From Paraspadella gotoi (lineage: Eukaryota; Chaetognatha): DNA of 64,000 nucleotides. The translations under genes were made by a program, and so were the position numbers. How positions within the stretch are numbered: position 1 is the first letter of the stretch; the number at the start of each line of letters is the position of its first letter. The stretch lies in NCBI GenBank assembly GCA_051294375.1, contig JBJCIZ010000239.1:3355989-3419988 (forward strand), in the 5' to 3' direction. Under the pieces are notes generated by a model, which saw nothing but the letters and a program-made list of their open reading frames with translations, had not been told where the DNA came from and searched no databases. Shown one piece after another: positions 16,511 to 27,800 of the stretch.

Positions 16511-18684
16511 TCTCTCTCTCTCTCTCTCTCTGACTCAATGTTAAGAGAAAAATTTGTCTGATTAATCAAACGCTGATGAAGGCTTATACTTAAAGCCGAA
16601 ACATGTCCTATGTAAAAATAAATCGTTGTACATAAACAAATAAACTTTGTCTTTCTCGAATTTTAAATCATAAATACCAAGTTGAAGTTCACTCACGATT
16701 CCAACACTTGTTTGGAGTCCTCTCTGCCGAACTTGAATAGCCTGTAGGGCATGGTCCTTCTATAAACCATCGCTCCGACGTTCGCTTGAATGAAGACGAC
16801 GAGAATATTCATGATGACGATGGCGAATACGGCGTAGACCATCTCGAGGGTGTTGTGCGACGTGATGTCGCCACGCCCATTACCGCAGAGATTGATGACG
16901 AAGTAAAAGGCGCTGCGTCGAATTCAGGAAGGAGGGGGGGGGGAAGAGCAGAGAAGGAGGAAAAGAACTAAAATTAGCTTTGAAACGTTTTGAGGAGACG
17001 GAATAATTGTTTACGAGTTAGCGATAGAACCGTTAAAGGTAAGCAGTAAATCGTAGCAAATCCCAGGCGTTGCGTTCCATCCACAGTCCTAACGACTTCC
17101 CTCTGTGTTGGCAAAGCGAGAACGTCCTAGGGTAACCGCGCCAGTGGCAGGAGACGTCACTGAGGGTCGGAAGCTCCCAAAGCCAACAGTGAGATGCCCG
17201 ATCCCAATGGGCATCACGGGCTACCACCAGAATTTCTTAAATTAAGAATCACGTCGAAACAAACAATTTATCAAAAATCTTTTTTTGAAAAGACAATCAC
17301 CAAATGATTATCAACGAGTTAAACACGAGTTACTAATTACTTTCAAAATTAAAAATTGCCCTTTTGTTTACCCCTTTTGGTTATATTTACGTGAGGTACA
17401 TGTGGAGCCTTGTGTGCACGTTCATGTTAACGTGCGCGATGTACACCCAAGACTTAGGCCGACAGTTCTCGAAAACGAAGCCGCTATCCACACAACCAAT
17501 GGCAGCCCAAATCCCTGCCAGCAGCCCAGTGATGCAGAAAAACGCCACGAAGTAGCTGAGAAGTTTTTGTTCTTATTTAATGAAATGTAAAATCCTAAAT
17601 GTTATAACAATAACGGGACATGAAAGGATACGGCTTAATGTGACAAGACAATACAAAAATACAATAATAAATCAATGCTTATCGTTATATCATCCGAATA
17701 AAACAATTAATAAATTTAATAAAACAATTAATTTTGTTTTAAAAAAAAAAATCTACCTGAGGATGCGCTTGACCAATTTGAGGATCGTTGACGAAGGCTG
17801 CTCCTGTCGTGGATTTCCAAAAAAGTGACGCATCTGAAACAAGTCCGTCCAGATGGGCAGACTGAGCAGGACGCAGTCCAACAACAGCCGCAACTAAAAG
17901 GTCAAGATTTATCCTGCGAGTCATTTATTCGGCGGACCGCTCCAGGCTCTGGGATGCTCCACGCGACCGCTTAGTGGGAAAACGGTCAATGGTGCGTAAT
18001 AGCTGTCCTTTATTCTATTATAGTTTTAACAAATGAGCAACCAACTATAAAGGAAATTATATGCATTTTTAACGTAAGTGGGACAGACCGACGGACAGAT
18101 ATACCGACCGACAGACCGACCGACCGACAAGTGACTTACAGAGTTGCTCCGCGAGTACTTGCGGCGCAACTAATAAGGATTAAGGAGAGCTTAAATATCT
18201 GAAGAGGGATGAGTAGAACATATTGTCCGATAATCCTGGTATAAAGATAAGTTAGATCACCTCGCTAACTCACCCACAACAACCCGGTTTTGTCCATATG
18301 AGTCATCTGATCCTCCAGAACGAAATGGAGGATCCACAACGGCAGGGCCGCCACTACGTCGGCCGGGAAGCGTTTGCGCCTATAGGATAGTGGCGCCAAA
18401 ATTTATTTTAAATTAAAATATTAGAGACAGTTTGAGTTTAGTTTTGACAACGATTTTATTTAATTCAAAAACAGACATGTTTCGGCTTCATTTCAAGCCT
18501 TCATCAGCGTTAGTGAACTTTGAAATATTTTTGTGTAAAGGAAGAGAGAAAGAGAGATAAACAGAGAGAGAGAGAGAGGGCAAAGTTTCCAACACAGAGT
18601 TTAGAAAGGACAGTGGTCAATTGGTGAGGACAGGCTGAAGTTGAGAAAAAGACAGAGTAAGTTGTGAAAAGAAGTGAAATGGTG

Positions 18685-18729
<45 letters not shown>

Positions 18730-19082
18730 CAGTGCAAAATCTTTACATTGTGTAATGTATAACAATAAGAAAAATTTAAACTGATGAATATTAGTGAAGT
18801 ATAATAATTAATCTACTTAATAATTAGTGAGAATGAAACAGGAAATTTGAAATTGAAAGGATAGATTTGAGAGATGAGTTAAATTGAAGTGAAATTGAAA
18901 AGTAAAGATTTCACTTTATTACTTATTAACTCATCTCTCAAATCTATCCTTTCAATTTTAAATTTCCTGTTTCATTCTCACTAATTATTAAGTAGATTAA
19001 TTGTTATACTTCACTAATATTCATCAATTTAAATTTTTCTTATTGTTATACATTACACAATGTAAAGATTTTGCACTGTTTT

Positions 19083-19116
<34 letters not shown>

Positions 19117-21840
19117 TTTTTCACTATTTCACTTCTTTTCACAACTTACTCTGTCTTTTTCTCAACTTCAGCCTGTCCTGACCAATTGACCACTGTCCTT
19201 TCTAAACTCTGTGTTGGAAACTTTGCCCTCTCTCTCTCTCTGTTTATCTCTCTTTCTCTCTTCCTTTACACAAAAATATTTCAAAGTTCACTATCGCTGA
19301 TGAAGGCTTGAAATGAAGCCGAAACATGTCTGTTTTTGAATTAAATAAAATCGTTGTCAAAACTAAACGCAAACTGTCTCTAATCGTCCCAAACAACGAA
19401 AAGAAAGGATTTATATCACAATTAAAATATTAAAAAAATTAAAATTATTATAATAAACAATATGTTGTGGACGAACAACCATAACACACAACCTCGGTCA
19501 AACCAACTGACCTTAGTTTCGCCCTTACCCTCGATTGTTTTGCTCTTCTCCTTACGGTCAAACTTTGACCTTGTCAATATCATTGTTATAGACTTAGCAT
19601 CTGAGCCTTTTGACTGTTATTGTTATTTTACTATGTTGAAGAATAAATCTTTCTTACTCTCAAACTTGTTGCGTCCACAATTTATAAAAAAATAGACTAT
19701 CATTATTGATGTGTTAATCCTTTCTTTTTCCTTGTTGTTTAGTATTTAGAGAAAAGCAAAGTGTTTTACAACCGCCCGCCTATAAATTACTTTCTTTCAC
19801 ATTTCAAATTTCACTTAACTAACTAACACTTAGCTAATTGCTTATTTATTCATTAATTAACTGTTAAATTTTCACGAATATTTAGTTTTTCAAACTCTTT
19901 TATCTTTGTTGTACATTGTAAAAATGTATCTTTATATATTTATCTCTGTTGTTTCTCTCTCTCTCTCTCTCTAAAACAAGTTTTACTTCTTTTCACATCT
20001 CACATCTGACCACTATTCTGTTGGAAAACTTTTACCCTCTCTCTCTCTCGCACTCTTCTTTTGCACAAACTTTTTCATTGATTGTCAAACGCTTATGAAG
20101 GCTTGAAACAGCAAGCCGAAACACGACCCTCTCTTAAAAATAAAATCGTTGTATAAATCTGGAGATACTCTCAAGCAAAAAAAAGGCTCAGGGCGGCCAA
20201 GAAAACTCACGGCAAGACAGTCCCGCACCATTGTAAAAGGAATGGAAAATAAAGTTAGTATGGTGGACTAAAATCCACCAACCATTCATCAGAGGCCATT
20301 GGTGCCGGAGGCAAGTCATTCGCCTCCCAACCCAAAGGTCCGGGGTTCTAGCCCGGTGGTCGCCTAGCAGTTAAGAGGGACGGGGCGCTTAACCCGCCTG
20401 TAACATGGTGTTACAGCCTGATCTAAAGCTCAGGGACTGCTTACATTGAATGGTTCTGTCACTAACACATAACAATAATTTCTGTCTCTTCATTGGTGAG
20501 TCCGACTTCCGAACACAACAGCAACAACAACACTTTCAGGCGACATGCCTCAACCTGGCGATGCACTTTCCGCCCACAACACATCAGGCGACATGCCTCA
20601 ACTTGGTGATGAACTTTCCGCCAACAACAACAATTCACTGAGAGATGCAACAGACTTCTCCCTACAGGAGGGGGGGATGTATGGTGGACTAAAATCCACC
20701 AACCATTCATCAGCGGCCATTGGTGCCGGAGGCAAGTCATTCGCCTCCCAACCCAAAGGTCCGGGGTTCTAGCCTGGTGGTCGCCTAGCAGTTATGAGGG
20801 ACGGGGCGCTTAACCCGCCTGATCCGAAGCTCAGGGACTGCTTACATTGAATGGTTCCGTCACTAACACATAACAATAATTACTGTCTCTTCATTAGGTT
20901 TTTTACGAGAAAGCTGGCGTCTCGATTGAAGGTCCCTACGTCACATTTCACTAGAAAATCGTGACTTTTTTTGGTTCAACTTGTTCGTCTGTATTTAGTT
21001 AGTGTTTATTAGTATTAAAAAATTATATTTTGTATTTATATTTACAATAAAATGTTATAAACCCATTCGAGCTTTTGTCTCAATAATTATGTGTCAACAC
21101 GTTATTTAAATGTATTCATCGAGCAAACGTTCTAGCCTGTAGTGGCTCCAAATTTGTTGGGCGTCGACGACGATCCTCTTCTCCTTCTGATCGAAGTAGG
21201 CCATGTGGACGCGGAGGAGCATCTCGATGATCGTTATGACGTTGCAGACGACCAGGAGGAAGACGAGGGCGCCCGTGAGGGAGGTGTATTCGATGGAGAA
21301 GTGAATGATCGTCTCGTTGATGTAAAACGGGTACACGATCGATTTGAGAAAGACGGAAAAGATGAGGAAGATGTTGAGCGGATTCTCACTGGAGGCGGAG
21401 ATGTGGAAAGAAAATTTAGGGTTTTATTTTTCCTGTTTTCTATTTTCTCTCTCTCTCTCTCTCTCTCCCGATCATTAATTTTGTGGGCCTAATTTTTTTT
21501 CTTTCTGGAAAACAAGTAAAAACTAAACTACATATTGAAATTCAATAAAAACAAAAGACACTAACGTTTAAAATCATTAATTTAGTGCTTAAAGCTCGGC
21601 ATGTTCTATAATTGAGTGTGTTTTCTCTCTCTCTCTCTCTCCCTCTCTCTCCGCCAAAGTCTACTTGGGATAAATAATCTTCATGCGACAAAGCATTCTT
21701 CTTTCCTTGATTAAAGACGCTGAGTTGAACGATTGCTCGTAGTTGGTCTTCGTCGCAATAATATCGATGGTTTCCGCGCATTTTTCTTTCAACATCAAAA
21801 TGACGGGCTCGAACTTGTCCGGATAATGCGACATCACGTC
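13917..21840 (-). CDS. CNGK repeat 4 and C-terminus: GRGD filter
   Basis: Exons after the shared 21665-21840: 21137-21388 (S1-S2), 18274-18379 (S3), 17757-17893 (S4 region), 17391-17555 (S5), 16697-16912 (filter and S6), 15926-16113 (C-linker), 15609-15688, 14284-14433 (CNBD) and 13917-14189 (acidic tail, TGA). The pore reads AFYFVINLCGNGRGDITS, so Tyr/Phe of GYGD is Arg, a charged residue inside the expected filter. S6 is VYAVFAIVIMNILVVFIQA. The CNBD has VFGPD where FGE is usual and lacks the conserved Arg, so nucleotide binding is doubtful. The donor after 21137 appears to be GC instead of GT. All phases otherwise agree. Confidence 0.83.
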
Positions 21841-24800
21841 CTAATTGGACCGTAATGACCATAAATGATTTTTAAAAAGTTTCCATCAGAGTAAAATATA
21901 GATTATCTTAGTCGGATCTGCTTATCAGCGGATTCCGACTCTATAATTCACTTTGTCGGTCCCACCCCAATAATATTGTCGGTAAATCATTTTTATCATA
22001 TCAGAACATCGAATTAAATAAAATGATGTCCGTCCGTCTGTCTGTCGGTACTTAAGTAACATCGCTTTAAGAAGTGGAAATCAACAATGAACAAACGATC
22101 TTGAACTGACATTTTTTTTTAATGAATTTTTTAAAAAATAATTTTACTGACAAGATAACTATGTTACAAATTTTGGGTTTTATGCTATGATCTGTTGTAA
22201 TATGTAATGATCACAAATTAAAAGACTTATTATGATTGTCAGTTGGTTAGCTGCTTACCATTAAATTATCATAGGCAGATCCGACATTGTTTGCTCAAAC
22301 TAATTTTTTCAGATAGATATCATTATTCTTTTATTAATTGTCTTGATATTCGCTTTAAATTTCTAAAATGAAAGCTTTCACGTCTCATATTCAGTTATCA
22401 TAAGGTAACATATCAAAATGTCCTAAAACGTCAAAATTTAGAAAACTAACATAATAATTATTAATATTATTAATTTTTATTTATTAATGTTATTATTAAT
22501 AATATTATCAATATCATCAAAGAGTACAAACATTGAACAAACATTCCCCTAACCGCCCTAACCATAATACTCTCGAAGGGCAGAACGAGAACGACGCAAT
22601 GATCGACCGCCTTCAACGACCCGCTCCAAACGTGGATGAAGGCCTCGAGGTCGGAGCCGACGCGCTCTTCGGGGCAACCAACGCAGGTGCCGACGCCCAT
22701 TACCACGTCGACACTGATTGGCACCGACTTGGACTCGCGCGTCAAGCTTCGTTTCGATCGGTTGCTCATCATCTCTTTGTCTTCACTTTTTTTTGGGGGG
22801 GTTGGGTGGGTGTTAAAATTGTTGATAATGTCGAAAACGTATTAAATTATTAATTATAGGGAAAAAAATTTACTTTCGCGGACCGGGGTTTTGGTGTCTT
22901 TTGAAAAACCGCTTAAAAATACTTATTTAAAAAAAAACAAACTTTAAAACAAGAACAGTGATTCCAATGTGTTGCGCCGCTGTGAGTTTATTTTCTCATG
23001 CATTTTCTTTTGATCACATGATATGACATGACATGACTAAGAACCTTTCTTAGCCTTTATATTTATGTAATGCACTGCATCGAAATTCCATCTTTATTCC
23101 TTATAGTTTTAGGATTTTCTGAAGTAGGGGGAGGAGCAATACTTAAAATTAAACTATTTTATTTATTATCCCAGCGGGGACGTTTTTAAATGACGTAGTA
23201 GTATAATTACAAGATTTTTAAGCGCCATTCAGCCTAATGAAATTACCCTATTCTTTGCGCCATTCGAATAAATCTACTGTAATATGCAAATTAGGTCGAA
23301 CAAAACAAAAATTATAAAAATTGGAAGTTTTAGATCAATTATGATAAATAAACTAGTTCAAAGTAATCTATACTAGCTAACTAACCTCTAAATTACCAAC
23401 TTTTTTGAAATAATTATTATCTAAATAGACTAATTACCTGACTCCTAGCTATGTAATTTCCTTTCTTTTCGTTGCGTTTCGGAATTTGTATACCAAGCAG
23501 AGATTTTTTATTTTAACTCCTAGCAAAAAACTAAACAGCAAATTTATTTCAAATATTATTGCTAACAAGAGAATTAAGACGTCATAAAATGAAGAACATT
23601 AACAAAGTCATTCATTTCAAATGTTTTCTATATGTATCTTTGTCAAAGTAACTAAGTCATTTTTTTGGGAAAGGAAGCGAAAGAATTACGTGGGTATAAA
23701 ACTTTCAAATACAGTCTTTGTTTTATTTCTTTCATTTCGTTGCGTAGGTAGTAATAAAGTAAAGTTTTTATTTTTATTTTATATAATGAATGTAATTAGT
23801 ATGAAAAACGGACACGTTTTGGCTATATTGTTAGCCTTCTTTTCTCTTTCTCTCTTACCATTACTTTCAAATCAAAATTTTGTGCTGATGAAGGCTTACA
23901 ATATAGCCGAGACATTTCCGTTTTTCATGCTAATTCCATTTGTTGTATGAAATAAAAATAAAAACTTTTTACTTTAAATACAGTCTTTCAATTTTCTCAC
24001 CTTCGAAAACAGCACTAGCTACATAAACTATCTTCCTCTGTGAAAAGTTTTTTTTCTTTTCACACCTGCAGCGACGAGCATTCGATGTAGTCTGTTTGGA
24101 ATGTTAACATAGGCTCAAAACCACATTGCCCTCGTTATTCATGATTTGTGTCTTCAAAAATATAAGATTTTATGAATTTATTCGTGATTTTCACTTTTCT
24201 CAAGATTTGGAGAGTAAAAAAAAAATCCGGATCACCGGACGGCCGATCTTGAATTCTCAAACTGGCTGGCATAGAAAACCAACCAATTTTTCTACACTAA
24301 AAACTACAAAAATTGCTGCGAAAGTCAAGATTAAAAAAAAAAATCTAAACAAAACATAATAAAAAATCGTTCAGTAAATGGTCAGTCTTTTCACGTAACA
24401 TTATATGACAATTTCTAGTCACTTTTCAAGTCGCTGGCTGTAGAATAACTTAACCGAATCACAAAAATCAGCACAAATGATTTCCCCTCGGTCATTTTAC
24501 TCTCTCCCTCTCTTTTTCCTACCTCAATTTAAACTGACCCCGTATGATCACGTCTCTTTTCCCCGGGTCAACGTTAACATTCTCATGAGGCCTATGAAAA
24601 GTTCATAATTGTTTTTTATACTCTGCAAAACAGAGTTTTTCTATAGAGCAAAATCTGATAATATTTTCTCATTCAAAACCGTCATTTAATTTTCGCCATT
24701 TATCTCTAATAAAATCCCTTGATTTACATCCAAGATTTCCGCGTATGCGGAACCACAACAAGAGTGTATGTCCAACATTTATTTCTTCAATATTATGGCT

Positions 24801-27800
24801 CCGTTCTTCGATCGGCGACATTTTTTAAAACTTTTTCTCTCACATTCTCCCCTCTCGAAAAACGCACGATCACGCAAGAGATCGTACAGGCTTGAGGTTT
24901 TTTTTAATCATTAGTTAAAATTGATCATTCGTAAAGAATCAAATTTAAAAAACTTGTCGGCCTTTAGGAACCGTAGTTTTTACTGTAAAAAATGTTTATT
25001 ATTTTCTATGCCTCGAGGGTCGCGCGTTCGATGCGTCGGCCGTAGGATGAATAGGCTTTAAAAACAGATTTAACATGGAGCAAGGATTTTTAAATCTTAA
25101 AGAATGTAAATGTTGAATAAATGACGAATAAATCGTGAATAAGTTTTTCATAGAGAATAAATGAATGGCCAAATAAATGTTATATAAAAAAATTGTTTTG
25201 AAAATCCTTAGATTCCGTAAAAACTATGGTTTCATACGGCCGATCTTTTACTGATAAACGATTATGATAAAAAAAAGACAGGTTTGAAAAGGTCAACTGA
25301 AACGACCGAGGAAAAATGACCGGTCCCAAAATCTTTCAATTACTTAATAATTATTTCTCTAATTAAAGGCAGAATAATCAGAAAACTTTTTATTTGTTTA
25401 CAAACAACGATTTATTTAAACAAAAATGTTTTGGCTCTAATTGCAAGACTTTATCAGCGAGAAATACGTAGATTGTAATAAAAATTTTTGAGAGAGAGAA
25501 AGGAAAAAAGAGAGAGAGATACAAATAAAGTTTAAACAAAAAAATTTAGAGAGGAGAGATATAAGAGATGAGGACAGCTGAACATAAGGTCAGATAGGAA
25601 TGAAAGAACAATGTTGCACCGAATTGTATGTCTCCAAGAGGCATAAAGCATAACGAACATAAGATGGGAGGCGTTTTTACGATCTTTTCCTAGATGTTAG
25701 ATGTTACTTCAGTATCTAAAATTTAAATGTTCAAGTAAAATTTAAGAACTTGAAAACATTTTTTTAACAAAACAATTAAAGACTCTTAAAGAGCCTTTTG
25801 TTTTCAGATAGTTCCGCCTAGGTAAATAACAAAGAAATAAAAAGATAGAAAAAAATCATATTAATTTAATCGTTTTAAATTGTGCGCAAAGAATTGTCAG
25901 CATATTTCGTTCAATTGTTTATGGTAATTATTTTATAAAATGTTAGTTACGTCTAAAATTTACGTTCCCGCTGGAATCGAGCGGTGCTCCGACCCCTATC
26001 TTGAAGGCGGCGCGAGCAGTCCCTTAGATTTGAGGTTTTTTCCTATCTTAATAATCTTAATAATATTGCATTGCATATAATCATCGCAGATGGAATTGGA
26101 ACCAAAAATGGAATCGGATCCGCGACTCGGGTAAAATCTACCGAGGACTCTCTGATTGGATGAATCATTGTCGGAATCGAACCAATGAGAAGACAGATCG
26201 ATGGACAGACATACCGACCAAAAAGTGACTTATAGAGTTGCTACGCGAGTACTCGCGGCGCAACTAATAATTATTACCTAATTGTCCTAACCCTAAACTC
26301 TCTTTACCCTTACCACCCCTAACCACCCTTAACCCTTAACCCTAAACCCTCCCCCTAACCCCGGTCGGCGAAAGTAAAATTATGCCTTTTGCCTAATTAT
26401 TAAGGCGTAGTAAAATTCCTAAATTTAACTTTAATTAAAATTCTAAAAGTGAGAAATGAACAACACTATACTAATGAACATTTATGTAATAAAAAAATTT
26501 AGAATAAATTTTACAATTTACGCAGTAGGCCTTATTATTATTCTAGTACTAAACTAATAAATGTTAAAATTTCAAAACAGTTTTTTCTAAGATTTTTTTA
26601 TAGATTTGGATTCGTCATAAAAAGTTGATAAAAAGAAATATAACTTTTTTTGAAAAATTCCTTTATTAAGTGGGTCAAAAATTAAAAAAAGCTATATTTT
26701 AAGCTGAAAATTAACTTTTTATATATTAAATTTAGTTTTTTTAATTTTTAACCCACTTAATGAAAGAATTTTTAAAAATGATTTATATTTTCTTTTATCA
26801 ACTTTTGACGAGGAATTCAAATCTGCAATCAAAATTAAGAAAAGCCTATTTTAAAATTTTTCGATTTTATAAGGATATTACTATATATAAAATTAAAAAA
26901 CATAAAATTTTTTTTTTACAAATTAATGTTCACTGATGGTATGTTGTTCATAATTGACTTTTAGAATCTTCATATGTAACTTTCACTACGCCTTAATAAT
27001 TATGTTTATTGTTATTTACCTAAGAGTCTTTTCTTTTTTCGCTTTTTTCCCCCGGCCGGTCAACGTTACCCTTCCTTCCTTTACGATCATGAAGCTCGCC
27101 ATTATGTCTCCGTCGCGAATCACTAGTTCTCCCTGAGAGAATGATATGGATTTAAGGAGAGATTTAAAAATTAAAATATTAAAGATTTAAATTTTTATAT
27201 TAAAAATAATGTTGATTTGATTTGAAGAGAGATTTAAAAATTAAAATATTAAAGATTTAAATTTTTATATTAAAAATAATGTTGATTTGCCCCATGGTCC
27301 AATTGATCAAGCTTTTAAAAAAAGAAATAAAAATAATAATAATATCAACCCTGACAATAACGATTAAAATAATTATTACTAATAAATTCTCACTTGCGGT
27401 ACTATTTTCTCTCTCAGATTGCTGGCGAGCAGTTTGAGCTGGCCGAGGGAGAATTGCTCGTATATTCCCATCTGCTTGAACAACTTCTCGCACGATTTGT
27501 ACATAATGTCTTGAAAAAGGACGGCGGGAAGTTTGGTCTTCTGTTCGTAGAGAATGTTGCATTTAGAGGCCGTCTGCATTTCCTCTGAATGCTCCACTTT
27601 CTTGGCCGTATCCTTTTCCACTTTGTAGTTGCGCATGTACTAAAAAAACAACAACGGTAATTCCAAAGCGTTGCGCCGCGGTGACTTCATTTTCACGTCT
27701 ATTTCCCTTTGATCACATGATATGACATGACATGACTAAAATACTTTTTTGCCCGTGTATTTATGACATGCGCTGCATCAAAATTTCCGTCTTTTATTCT

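Larger units (their letters stand above)
16247..16665. mobile_element. Inverted-repeat element with outward hammerhead motifs and (GA)n core
   Basis: Arms of about 200 bases meet near 16468 in GA/TC runs. The left arm holds a minus-strand hammerhead motif, the right arm a plus-strand one, and both continue into an AAATAAATCGTTGT tail and a CTTTGTCTTTCTC end. It sits in a channel intron. Confidence 0.75.
18420..19395. mobile_element. Large palindromic element with hammerhead motifs near both ends
   Basis: Two arms of about 480 bases meet near 18905 and are nearly complementary throughout, including GA/TC tracts. Both carry the hammerhead block facing outwards and the tail ATCGTTGTCAAAACTAAA or its counterpart. 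Small differences between arms argue against a simple read fold-back. The right outer flank has AACAACGAAAAGAAAGG, a terminus word shared by other copies. Intron of repeat 4. Confidence 0.8.

Noticed and set aside
20310-20360. A functional tRNA gene
   Set aside because: Only B-box-like and weak A-box-like words are present. No cloverleaf with acceptor stem can be drawn, and the block lies in duplicated terminal repeats.
21655-21670. TAG after the repeat 3 CNBD as the end of a separate channel gene
   Set aside because: The TAG overlaps a GT donor (CCCAA|GTAGAC), and the phase fits the next S1-S2 exon at 21388, so translation continues.
26278-26370. A chromosome end
   Set aside because: The CCCTAA units are degenerate, short and flanked on both sides by intron sequence of one gene.
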